Source: Prorocentrum cordatum | Taxonomy: Eukaryota; Sar; Dinophyceae; Prorocentrales; Prorocentraceae | Reading direction: 5' to 3' | NCBI GenBank assembly: GCA_963575745.1 | Contig: CAUYUJ010014610.1 | Coordinates: 124,006 to 188,005, forward strand | DNA: 64,000 nucleotides | In this document: positions 20,049 through 29,540 of the stretch, in pieces | Layout of the letters: each line of letters opens with the position of its first letter | How positions within the stretch are numbered: position 1 is the first letter of the stretch | The notes under the pieces: generated by a model | Told to the model about the DNA's origin: nothing | Database searches by the model: none | Seen by the model: the letters and a program-made list of their open reading frames with translations, nothing else | Made by a program: the position numbers and the translations under genes

Positions 20049-21110
20049 TTGTTAGGTGGTATGCAGCTGACCCCGGGAACTTGTCACGGTCTGGCTACTT
20101 GGATGCACAAGAGTTCTTGTGAAGATCCCAAGGGCATCTCTTCAAGCGTTCTGGAGGCCTCTTGGGTGTTCTTGGGAGCTTCTGAGGTCGTTCCGAGACC
20201 ATCCTGGGGTGAATATGGGGTCCACCAGGAGGGTCCGTGTACGATTCTGGCGGCCTCTTTGGTTGGTGTGGTCGGTGGCCTGAGGAAACGTACGTTGGCC
20301 CTCCCCGGCGGGCCTACGGGAGTGTGTTCGACTTGTCGGGGGCGCTTGTGGGAACTTTCGATGCATTCTGGGAGTGCTGCCGTGCGGCCCTGGGCCGTTT
20401 CGTTGCTTTCCTGGCCTGTGTATGTGCTCTGATTGGGCTTTCTTGGGCCACATTGAGGCGCTTTCGAGGCTACGGAGGCTTCGGGGGTGCCTTTCGGATT
20501 TGGTGCACGTCTTGGGGAAGGGGGACAGAGGAGCAGGAGAGCCAAATGTCTCAGACGCCTTCTTATCCACATCCAGCAGGGGTTGGCAGAACTTTTCTGG
20601 ATGCGCAGGGATGCGGTGAAATTGATAATGGTCCTCCGTTCTTCTCTCCCTCCTTGTCCCTGCCCATCTCTCCTGATCTTCTCTTCTTCCTCCTACTCTG
20701 CTCCTCCTCCTCTCTTCTCCCCCTCCTCTTTTGTTTCTCGTTTCGTACTCTTCCCCCTTCGCCTTCGTTTCGCCGTCATCGTCCGCCCTTTGGCTTATTC
20801 TTTCTTGTTCTTCTTGTCCTCTCTTTCCTCTCATCCCGAATCGTTTGCGGACGGCCATGGGGCCCAAAGAGTTTTTCTCAAGATTGAGATTTGCAACAAG
20901 TTCCTTCACGAGTTTTTGCAGACTCGGGGGGCCATCTGAGTCCAGGGGTGAACCATCGATCCTGGGACTTTTTCAGGGGGCTCTTCTGACTAGAAGCCCA
21001 TGGCAAGGCGGATCCAGGCGTGGCCACGAGGACGCTCCTGGACGTTTACGAAACATTTTCCATGGAGTTCTCATGGACCCCGTGGGAGTTTCCGGAAAGT
21101 GCGAAGGCAT
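20049..21110. other. No gene recognised; CT-rich tract at 20636-20850
   Basis: 20636-20850 is strongly pyrimidine-rich (TCTTCTCTCC-like). The rest has several open frames without motifs. 20960-21110 leads directly into the 102-bp satellite. Confidence 0.5.
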
Positions 21111-24090
21111 TCCGATGTCTTTGGGACGGTTCTGCTCCCCCTTGGACGAGAAATCGTGGTGTGGGGAGTCCAAAAACTGAAGCTCCTCAGGGCGCGGTGG
21201 GGACGCGGTGGGGAGTGCCGGTCGTTCGTGGACGAGAAATTGTGGTGGTGTGGGGGGTCCAAGAACTGAGGCTCCCTGGGGTGTGGGTGTCGGGACGCGG
21301 TGGGGGCGCGGTGGGGGGTTTCGGTCGTTTTTGGATGAGAAATCGTTGTGTAGGGGGGTCCAAGAACTGAGGCTCCATGGGTTGTGGCTGTCGGGGCGCG
21401 GTGGGGGCGCGGTGAGGGGTGTCGGTCGTTTTTGGACGAGAAATCGTGGTGTGGGGAGTCCAAAAATTGAAGCTCCATGGGTTGTGGGTGTCGGGGCGCG
21501 GTGGGAGCGCGGTGGGGGGTGTCGGGTGGACGAGAAAGGGGGTCGAAAACCTGAGGCTCCATGGGGTGTGGGTGTCGGGCGCGGTGGGGCCCGGTGGGGG
21601 TGTCGGTCGTTTTTTGATGAGAAATCGTGGCGTGGGGGGGTGCAGAGTGAGGCTCCATGGGGTGTGGGTGTCGGGGCGGGTGGGGCGCGGTGGGGGGTGT
21701 CGGCCGTTTGTGGACGAGAAATCGTGGTGTGGGAGGGTCCAAGAACTGAGGCTCCATGGGGTGTGGGTGTCGGGTCGCGGTGGGGGCGCGGTGGCGGGTG
21801 TCTGTCGCTTTTGTACGAGAAATCGTGGTGTGGGGGGGTCCAAGAACTCAGGGTCCATGGGGTGTGGGTGTCGGGGCGCGGTGGGGGCGCGGTGGGGGTG
21901 TCGGTCGGTTTTGGACGAGAAATCGTGGCGTGGGGGGGTCCCAGAACTGTTGTTCCATGGGGTGTGGGTGTCGGGGCGCGGTGGGGGCGCGTGGAGGGTG
22001 TCGGTCGTTTTTGGATGAGAAATCGTGGGTGGGAGGGTCCAAGAACTTAGGCTCCATGGGGTGTGGGTGTCGGGGCGAGGTGAGAGCCTTTTTTTTTTGG
22101 GGGGGGGTCGGTCGCTTGTGGGCGAGAACTCGTGGGGTGGGGCGTCATAAGAACTGAGGCTCCATGGGGTGTGGGTGTCGGGGCGCGGTGCGGGCCCGGT
22201 GGGGGGTGTCGTCGTTTTTGGATGAGAATCGTGTGTGGGGGTTCCAAGAAGTGAGCTCATGGGGTGTGGTTGTCGGGNNNNNNNNNNNNNNNNNNNNNNN
22301 NNNNNNNNNNNNNNNNNNNNNNNNNNNNNNNNNNNNNNNNNNNNNNNNNNNNNNNNNNNNNNNNNNNNNNNNNNNNNGTGGGTGTCGGGGCGCGGCGGGG
22401 GCGCGGTGGGGGATGTCGGTCGTTTTTGGACGAGAAATTGTGGTGTGGAGGGGTCCAAGAACTGAGGCTCCATGGGGTGTGGGCATCGGGGCGCGGTGGG
22501 GGCGCGGTGGGGGGTGTCGGTCGTTCTTGGACGAGAAATCGTGGTGTGGGGGGGTGCAAGAACTGAGGCTCCATGGGGTGTGGGTGTCGGGGCGCGGTGG
22601 GAGCGCGGTGGGGGGCGTCGATCGTTTGTGGACGAGAAATCGTGGTATGGGGGGGGTCCAAGGACTGAGGCTCCATGGGGTGTGGGTGTCGGGGCGCGGT
22701 GGGGGCGCGGTGGGTTGGGTGCGTCGCTCGTTTTTTGGCGAGAAAAATCGTTGGGTGTGGGGGGGGGTCCAGAACTGATTCTGCTCCATGGGGTGTGGGT
22801 GTCGGGGCGCGGTGGGGACGCGGTGGCGGGTGTCGGTCGTTTTTGGACGAGAAATCGTGGTGTGGGAGGTCCAAGAACTTGGGCTCCATGGGGTGTGGGT
22901 GTCGGGGCGCGGCGGGGGCGCGGTGGGGAGTGTCGGTCGTTTTTGGACGAGAAATCGTAGTGTGGGGGAGTCCAAGAACTGAGGCTCCATGGGGTGTGGG
23001 TATCAGAGCGCGGTGGGGGCGCGGTGGGGGGTTTCGGTTGTTTTTTGGACGAGAAATCGTGGTGTGGGGGGGTCCAAGAACTGATGCTCCATGGGTGTGG
23101 GTATAAGCGCGGTGGGGGGCGTCGGGTTGTTTTTGACGAGAATCGTGGTGTGGGGGGGGCCCAAGAACTCAGGGTCCATGGGGTGTGGTGTCGGGGCGCG
23201 GTGGGGGCGGGTGGGGGGTGTCGTCCGTTTTCGGACGAGAAGTCGTGGTGTGGGGGGGGGTCCATCCAGGGTCCACGGGGTGTGGGTGTCGGGGCGCGGT
23301 AGGGGCGCGGTGGGGGGCGTCTGTCGTTTTTTGACGAGAAATCGTAGTGTGGGGGGGTCCCAGAATTGATGCTCCATGGGGATGTGGGTGTCGGCGCGCG
23401 CTGGGGACGCGGTGGGGGGCGTCGGTCGTTCGTGGACGAGAAATCGTGGTGTGGGGGGGTCCAGGAACTGAGGCTCCATGGGGTGTGGGTGCTGGGGCGC
23501 GGCGGGGACGCGGCGGGGGGCGTCGGTCGTTCGTGGACGAGAAATCGTGGTGTGGGGGGGTCCAAGAACTGAGGCTCCATGGGGTGTGGGTGTCGGGGCG
23601 CGGTGGGGGCGCGGGGGGGGGCGCGGTGGGGAGCGTCGTCGTTTTTGGATGAGAAATCGTGGTGTGGGGGGGTCTAAGAACTGAGGCTCCATGGGGTGTG
23701 AGTGTCGGGGCGCGGTGGGGGCGCGGTGGGGGGCGCGGTGGGGTGCGTCGGCCGTTTTTTGATGAGAAATCGTGGTGTGGGGGGGTCCAAGAACTGAGGG
23801 TCCTCAGAACTGAGCTCTCGTGGGGTGGGGATGCTGGGGCGGGGATAGGAGCGTTGGTCGGCTTTGGGCGAGAAATTGTTGTGGAAGCTGGAGCCAGGCG
23901 CGGGGTGTCCAAGAACTGAGGCTCCATGGGGTGTGGGCGTCGGGGCGCGGTGGGGGGCGCGGTGGGGGGCGTCGGTCGTTTTTGGGCGAGAAATTGCGGT
24001 GTGGGGGGGTCCAAGAACTGAGGCTCCATGGTGTGTGGGTGTCGGGGCGCGGCGGGGTGCGCGGTGGGGGGCGCGGGGGCCAGCCCCCAA
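21111..24090. repeat. ~102-bp satellite array, about 28 copies
   Basis: A near-continuous tandem array. Each unit carries GAGGCTCCATGGGGTGTGGG, TGTCGGGGCGCGGTGGG, GTCGGTCGTTTTTGGACGAG and AAATCGTGGTGTGGGGGGG. Units are mostly 100-107 bp, and the common length is 34 codons, so the minus strand shows an artefactual frame of almost 800 codons rich in Pro, His and Thr. Units at 23590-24090 become irregular, with an extra GGGGGCGCGGTGGGGAGCG block. The array holds the assembly gap at 22278-22377. Confidence 0.96.
22278..22377. other. Assembly gap (100 N)
   Basis: Exactly 100 N inside the 102-bp satellite, the usual placeholder for a gap of unknown size. The true copy number is therefore unknown. 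Confidence 0.99.
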
Positions 24091-24555
24091 AAGAAAGCTT
24101 TCACAGCTCCGCCGAAATTGCCGAGGGGCCGAAGCAACCCGACGCACCCCGCCCGAGCTATATGCATGCGCCAACTCATATGCCTTAAAGATATTTCACG
24201 CCCGCCTGCGCCCACGTCGCGCCGGCGAAGCCGAGCGACGTCGCCCAGGTGGCGACAAAGTCGCGCCGGGCCATATGCCACGCGTTTCCAAACGCACTTG
24301 TACAATAGCATCGTCAACGCTTTAGCCGCCGAAATCGCCACCCTCACTACCATGCATTTGGCTGCAATTTCGGCTAGAGGGGCCTGAGAGGCGGGCGGCT
24401 CCGCTTTCCTCGAGCCCGAGAGCACCCGGCCTTGCAGGCGTTCGAGCGGCCCGCGCGACGCGGGCAATTGGCCCCTGAGGGCCTGGGCGGCGCGCGCGGC
24501 CGAGGGCGCGGCGCCGGCGTCGTGGCGCCACGGCGCGCGCGCGGCCGCTGGATGT
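24091..24555. other. Junction sequence between satellite and LINE B
   Basis: 24091-24373 is ordinary sequence with GCCGAAATTGCC (24112), GCCGAAATCGCC (24328) and GCAATTTCGGC (24363), inverted relatives of one another. 24374-24555 is extremely GC-rich (runs of GGCGCGCGCGGCC), unlike LINE B just to its right. The LINE frame runs open into it, but the composition change suggests that the element ends or is broken at about 24555. Confidence 0.5.
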
Positions 24556-25582
24556 TCTCAGGAACCAACTGGAAACCAAGCATGAGAGGATTATTTTTAT
24601 CTTCCCGGAAGATCAGATCAACCACATCTTCCTTGAGGTACTCATCCCTAACACTGAGAGTAACAGGGCAAGCAAACAGACGGCGGTGAAGATCATCCCT
24701 AGGAATCCCACACAGAGGACACGATATTTCTTCCACATCATAACCACATCCAGCAAGGCGCCACGTGGACCACAAGCACTGTGTAACAAACGCTTTCAAC
24801 ATGCACTTCTCTGCATACGACAGGCTACTGCCAGGGGGTAGCAATTGGCAACAGACATCCGTGCCCAAGGACTCTCCAGGGCGTCCGAACTTGCTAGCGG
24901 CCTTCGCAGCCAGCATGTGCATCCACGCAGCGCTGACATCACAAAGAACTTTGGCGGGAGACGTGCTAGTTAGGACAACGTCCTGACCCTTGTGGCCCTC
25001 CAAGACAAGGGGGGGGGGGGACTTCCAGGATATTCTGATCAACGAAGCGACAGCAGCCCCGAGGGGACTTTTAACTTGGTTCCAAGCTCTCGGCGGCCTC
25101 GCCAGGATATTCGAGGCGAGCTCCCTCAGCCGTGGCAGCGAGGGTTCGAATCCAGGGCAGGTCGCTGCTTTCCAGACCAAGTTCGCCCAGGTTATGACAG
25201 GGCCCAGGGCAAGCCTGTGGGCGGGGTCCTGGAGATTAAGAAGCGACAGCGTGCGGGGCCTGGATGGGCACGTGCTTCCGACTGTATGCAGGAAGAAAGA
25301 CTGCGCTGCAGCAGCTTCCCTTGCGTCCAACCCCACCAGCTCGGCCCCATAATACCCGAAGGGTTGGATACCTGCGAGGTACACCCTCTGCATGTTGGCA
25401 CCTCCCTTCCTTATGGCTGCTAGTCTTTGCTTGCGACGGATCAACTTCTTGATTCTTCCCTTTAAGAAACGGGTGGCACCTCTCCGACGCCTGAGCTGGC
25501 CTCCCGTGGTGTCCACACCAAGATTGGCTGCAGAGATTTCTTTGGACTTCATGTGCCCCCCCCATGGACCTGGCCAGATCAT
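24374..25582 (-). pseudogene. LINE B thumb and C-terminal zinc finger
   Basis: From about 25560 the frame reads LGVDTTGGQLRRRRGATRFL, RIKKLIRRKQRLAAIRKGGA and MQRVYLAGIQPFGYYGAELV, an RT thumb/connection region. Near the end is CPLCGIPRDDLHRRLFACP, a CxxC...H...C finger common at the C-terminus of LINE ORF2. Codons after GFQLVPENIQ (about 24555) become Arg/Pro/Ala-rich and fall in GC-rich flanking DNA, so the true end of the element is probably lost there. Confidence 0.7.
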
Positions 25583-25949
25583 GCCTGATACTGTCCGAAG
25601 AGGCTACGACAACAGACTTATCATAAGCAACCGCACACTGCAAGTCGTCCTGGATCAACTGGATTACCTGGGCCGAGCTTTCGACAGTTCTGGTGACAAG
25701 GGACTTAGAGTCCGAATCTTGATTCAGAATCACCCAGTCGTCGATGAAGAGGAGCAGACCAGACCTTCCAAGGCCCTGCTGGAGCTTTGGGACTGGCCCA
25801 TAGGAAAAAAAAACCTGCACCAGGAAAGTAGCAAACGGGCAACCAGCCAGAATACCTTGCATAGGGAAGGAAGATTCCAACGCGTAACCTTCCATCTGGA
25901 AGAACCTTTTCGCACGGTACATGTTGCAGATCACGGCAGGGACTTGCAT
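25236..25949 (-). pseudogene. LINE B reverse transcriptase, motifs B and C
   Basis: Motif B reads MQGILAGCPFATF (residues 30-42) and motif C LLLFIDDWVIL (65-75), with both catalytic Asp present. The authentic frame continues to about 25565, then breaks at an eight-C run (25556-25563) and passes into the 24374-25582 frame. The rest of this frame down to 25236 is out of phase. Confidence 0.8.
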
Positions 25950-25976
25950 GTCAAACCCCGTGTATTCGGCTTTGGT

Positions 25977-26429
25977 TCAGAGAAGGTTTAAATCGATATG
26001 GTCGTAGAAATTGTTCATATCATACAGCACAGCCGACGTGTGAATCTTCCTCTCAGACATGCTAGCCGATTCAGCCCTGAGGTTTTGCACGAACACGAGC
26101 TCAAGAATGGAAACACCCTTCCGGTGACACAAGCAACGAAGCCGATGAGATCGTTCCCAAGAGCGAGCAACACTCTGACGAAGCCTGTCATACACACGAT
26201 ACAGATACACGCGCAAGCCGATACCACGAAACTTGACCGCGCCTGGCTTGTGCTGGGGTATGAGACATGTTGCAACCGCCTGCAAGACAGAGGGGAACTG
26301 TCCGTGCTGCTCGATACATCTAAGAAGCTTGGCGATGATTCCCAACTGCTGGTCTGAGCACATCAGATAGTGACGGGGGTGGAAGCCGTCGAACGTCTGG
26401 GACGTCTTAGAGCTAAAGGCAGCGCACAC
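25977..26429 (-). pseudogene. LINE B reverse transcriptase, fingers and motif A
   Basis: Contains the FDGFHPRHYL and ATCLIPQHKPGAVKFRGIGL blocks typical of RT fingers (motifs 1-2), then YRVYDRLRQ and motif A as VLYDMNNFYDHIDLN, with Asp in the first catalytic position. The frame ends at 25977, just after motif A; the palm continues in the frame at 25236-25949. Confidence 0.8.
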
Positions 26430-26434
26430 TTTCT

Positions 26435-27325
26435 TCAGCTCGTCTGGGGTGGCGAGGGGGCAGGCTTCCTATCTGCATGATTCACTTGCCAAGGAGCAGG
26501 AGGGGAGGCATCCCCCTTCCAGAGCCGCTCCAGCCTATCCGCCTCCGCCCTGAGGATACGAGTAGGCTGCCCAGACCACTGGCCCGAGCGCTGCAGCACC
26601 TCCCCAGGCTTCCACACATCCTTCCACTTGGTCCACTTGTGCATCCAGGGGACAGGGCTGCCTTGACTGCGAACCCATTCCTTCCAGAACTTGATGGGGC
26701 CGAGGGTGCCCCTGGAGCTTTCAGCCTTCAAAGCAATTTCAAGATCCTTCAGGACATCTCCAAGTATGCCCTCAGCAACGTACATGTTCAAAGACTGCTG
26801 ATCAAGCTCCTGTGAAATACCCTCTGACAACAACTTGGCCCTGTCCAAGTGGCAAATGAGCGGGGGGACCGACCTGTACTCAGCAGGACAGCCTTCCACG
26901 TTCTCAAGATGCATTCTAATATCTGCCTCACTTCCCAAGTGACAATAGACATTCTGGGGCAATTTAACCATCCACCTCAGGGGTACTAAGTAGGGCTTCA
27001 AAGCCAACTTCCGATTCTTGTAGTGCTGAACACGGGGGGCGTGCACGATTCTAGCACCGCGGGCCCTCTGCGAAACAGTCTTAGGAGGGGTGTCCGTCAT
27101 CCTGCTGATGGTGCGCTCCAACTCCATGGCTACACTTGGGTACACAACATCAAGAGCAGCCTGCCGAGCTTCAAAACAGGACATGCTGGGTGTGCCACTC
27201 CTCTTCCAATCTGGATACTTGACACTCCAACTCGACCCAGGGCAGACTCTCCAGAGACGGACCGAAGGGCTTGACAAGCCGGGTTTTCTGGCACTTACAC
27301 AGAACAGGGATAGTATGGTTGACAT
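26435..27325 (-). pseudogene. LINE B linker between endonuclease and RT
   Basis: A long open frame (from about 27240 in authentic phase) joins the endonuclease to the RT. It reads SVKYPDWKRSGTPSMSCFEA, RISRMTDTPPKTVSQRARGA and PVPWMHKWTKWKDVWKPGEV, ending at PSPPQTS. The Trp/Lys-rich composition is usual for this region of LINE ORF2. No catalytic motif is expected here. The frame breaks at about 26435, with the RT beginning in another frame (DELKKVCAAFSSKTSQTFDG). Confidence 0.6.
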
Positions 27326-28020
27326 CAGACCAGATGTGCAACGTCACAGGGCAGTGAGGGGAGACTGGGTACGACGAGAGCACAGAGATCGACGTGACAA
27401 TGCTAGCAAACACATGAGAGAGCACAAAAATCAATAGTGGTCTGAGACTTCTTCTTGATACATGTGTGCTTCGACGGAACGACCGCCTCCATACCAGCTC
27501 GAATCAGGAACTCCGAAGTCTCGAGCCTCCTAGCCTTCATGTTCCAATCCCCTGCAATCATGACAGGGGGCTGAACCTTCTCCTGAAGAGTGGCGATGCC
27601 TTCCAGAGAGTTCAAGGTTAGTAGCATTCAACCCAACACTCGTCTGCATGTGCAAAGAGACGAGACAAAACTTGGGGAGCCCAGGGATGTCAATCTTCAG
27701 GGCACAAATGCGGTGTTGCATAGCAAAGCTAACAGGTACAGGATTCGCTCCAAGATCCTGCCCAGCCCTTACTAGGATAGCCACTCCTCCAGAGGCCACT
27801 CCTGATTCTAACGCTGCAGCCATAGAGAAATACCCAAGCCAGCCACGAGCAGAACACCATTCCTTGGTAGACTGCATGGCTTCCTCGCCCTTTAACACGG
27901 TTTCCTGCAGGAGAAGAATCGAAGCCTCAGGGAATTGAAAACAACCAGACTCATTGTCATAGTTCGCCTTAAAAGTAGCAAACGAATTCGTGTTCAGGGT
28001 CGTTATTTGCAGGGCCCACC
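27171..28020 (-). pseudogene. LINE B APE-type endonuclease (three frames)
   Basis: From about 28020 the frame reads LNTNSFATFKANYDNESG, then ASILLLQETVLKGEE (the LQE metal-site motif of the exonuclease-endonuclease-phosphatase fold). GGVAILVRAG and FCLVSLHMQT follow. After a frameshift near 27620 come MIAGDWNMKARRLE (GDxN motif) and TTIDFCALS. After another near 27430 comes SPHCPVTLHI, matching the terminal DH motif position, with the Asp not preserved as SDH. These nucleases nick target DNA to prime reverse transcription. At least two frame breaks make it non-functional. The segment ends in HTQHVLF at 27171, and the next frame takes over near 27230. Confidence 0.75.
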
Positions 28021-28194
28021 CTTGGCCCGTAGTTTGTCACAACTCAACGTCCTCTGGACATGCCGCCCCCCCCTCTGGATGCTGGGGCTGCAGCCGGCTG
28101 GGCGGGGCGGCGGCAGTGGCTGGGGCCCCCCCCTTCCCCACCTTTCCTCTGCCCTGGGGTCCTGCTGAGGACGATGACGCAGTTCCTGGAGGCT

Positions 28195-29100
28195 TCAGCC
28201 TGGGATTCTGCCCTCCTGGGCTTTGCTGGGCGCCCTTCCCTTTCTCGGCAGCTTTCCCAGACTCTTCACGAGGGTCCACACCTGGTCATGAATATCTGGG
28301 CACTCTTGACGAAGGGCTTCCATTTGCTCCTGGAGGCTGCTGAGGTCCTCACCAATGCGCTTCTCGCCTCGAGGTTCCATATCTTCATCAGATACCTCAT
28401 ACGGCTCCTCCTCTTCATCAACTGCTGGCAGCTGCTTCTCCCCCAAGGAATGTTGCATGTTCTTCTGTGTGATCTTATTCTCCAGGCCTTTCAAGGGCTT
28501 CTGAATAGCTCCCTCCAACATCTCACTGGCTTGAGCGTCGAGATCCAACTGGTCCTTCATCTCAGTCAACATGCCTTCCAACGCCGAGAAAGCATCCTCC
28601 AACTGCTTTTTCCCCTCAGGAGAGAGACCGGCCAATTCTTTTGTCAGAGCTCCCTTCAGACCCTGGACCCAGTGGACCACACTTTCAGGTTCAGACTCAG
28701 GAGGCTCGCACGAGGATGAATCAGGACGCAGGCAAGCAAGCTAGGCGTTGAGACACTCCAACTGGGCTTTCGACTCACGAATCTGCGCCGTCGCCTCCTC
28801 ATACTTCCTGACCATACACGCTGCCTGGGATTCCAACTCCGCAAGTGCTTCCGTGGCAGAGGTGATGAGGGATTTCTGATGCTGGATCTGAGCCGCGAGA
28901 TTCTGAGCCTTCTGCGCAGGGGAACGATTCTGGAACACCTTCTCCTTCGCAGCTTTGACTGCTTCGTGGGCCGAGACCAACCTGGGATCGGTGTGCTCCA
29001 CTCCCCAGCCCTTGTAAAACTTGACAAGATGCTGCGCCATCAGGAGGTTTTGGGAAGACTGGTCGGTGTTCGGGGGGGCGACGAGGGAATCGTGTCTTTA
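28195..29100 (-). pseudogene. LINE B ORF1 continuation, coiled coil
   Basis: A single frame from about 29100 to 28195 with one internal TAG at 28743-28741 (reading AQLECLNA-stop-LACLRPDSSS; a CAG to TAG change would explain it). The sequence is helical and charged: EAVKAAKEKVFQ, TEALAELESQAACMVRKYEE, then KELAGLSPEGKKQLEDAFSA and SSLQEQMEALRQE, typical of a trimeric or dimeric coiled coil in LINE ORF1 proteins. An acidic segment (VDEEEEPYEVSDEDME) lies between. The end at 28195 is followed by a Pro/Gly-rich linker in another frame (28037-28190). Confidence 0.65.
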
Positions 29101-29357
29101 TGCCATGGGGGCTGCTTCAAACCACCTCCAGATTCACCTCCTCCAGACGCTCCTCCTCCACCTTCTTGCCCCTTGCCCTTACCCTTACCCTTCCCCTTGC
29201 CGCTGGTCCGTGGCGATGGCGCGGGCCCTGGTTGCGGGGGCTGCGGGGTGCCGCAGAGCCCGCAGAACGGCTTGCGGCGGCTGGCCCAGGTCCAACCTGG
29301 GCAATTGGGGTTGGGGCAGCACACGTATGCAAGGGGTTTCTTGAAACTCCAAGACAT
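29040..29357 (-). pseudogene. LINE B ORF1 start, RanBP2-like zinc finger
   Basis: The ATG at 29357-29355 is the first good start after the spliced leader. The N-terminus is MSWSFKKPLAYVCCPNPNCP followed by GW and, after 10 residues, CGLCGTP: Cys pairs with a Trp between, as in RanBP2-type zinc ribbons. Then GKGKGKGKGKG and a Gly-rich stretch follow. The frame as read ends at a TGA at 29042-29040. The natural continuation (DSLVAPPNTDQSSQNLLMAQ) is in another frame, entered near 29095-29100, so the TGA reflects a 1-nt lesion. Likely role by analogy: RNA binding in the LINE ribonucleoprotein. Confidence 0.65.
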
Positions 29358-29518
29358 GGCACACGCACGGTACAGCTCGATACACTTCGAAAACAGGCGG
29401 CCACGGCAGCGGGGGCTTGCCGTGGCGGAGCGGGAACAGTGGCTTGCTGTGGGCGGCTCGCCTCGAGCCAGCCCCTCGGCTGCAGGCAAGCACGAAGCCG
29501 CAGGGCCACGGTTTCGTA

Positions 29519-29540
29519 CTTGAGCCAAAATGGCTACGGG
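29519..29540 (-). other. Dinoflagellate spliced-leader relic, 21 of 22 nt
   Basis: The minus strand reads C followed by CCGTAGCC and then ATTTTGGCTCAAG. This is the conserved dinoflagellate spliced leader except that its first base (T, A or G in the known leader) is C. It lies at the 5' edge of LINE B, in sense orientation, preceded by a pyrimidine-rich stretch. It can only be acquired by trans-splicing of an RNA followed by reverse transcription and re-insertion, or it could have come from an adjacent SL-bearing copy. Confidence 0.93.

Larger units (their letters stand above)
24556..29540 (-). mobile_element. LINE B: SL-tagged APE-type non-LTR retrotransposon
   Basis: About 5 kb on the minus strand. 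Order from the 5' end: spliced-leader relic (29519-29540), about 160-nt leader, zinc-finger ORF1, coiled-coil region, APE-type endonuclease, linker, RT with motifs A-C, thumb, CxxC...HxxxxC finger. This is the layout of APE-class LINEs. Coding is spread over at least seven frame changes plus an in-frame TAG, so the copy is dead. The 5' end is intact while the 3' end seems lost at a composition break at about 24555. That is the reverse of the usual 5' truncation of LINE copies. Confidence 0.85.

Noticed and set aside
21187-23580. A minus-strand open frame of nearly 800 codons rich in Pro/His/Thr
   Set aside because: It is an artefact of a 34-codon tandem satellite and even crosses the N gap; there is no unique sequence or domain.
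29038-29042. TGATG stop-start overlap as programmed reinitiation between LINE B ORFs
   Set aside because: The downstream frame is open 5' of the ATG and continues the protein naturally, so the TGA comes from a nearby 1-nt lesion.
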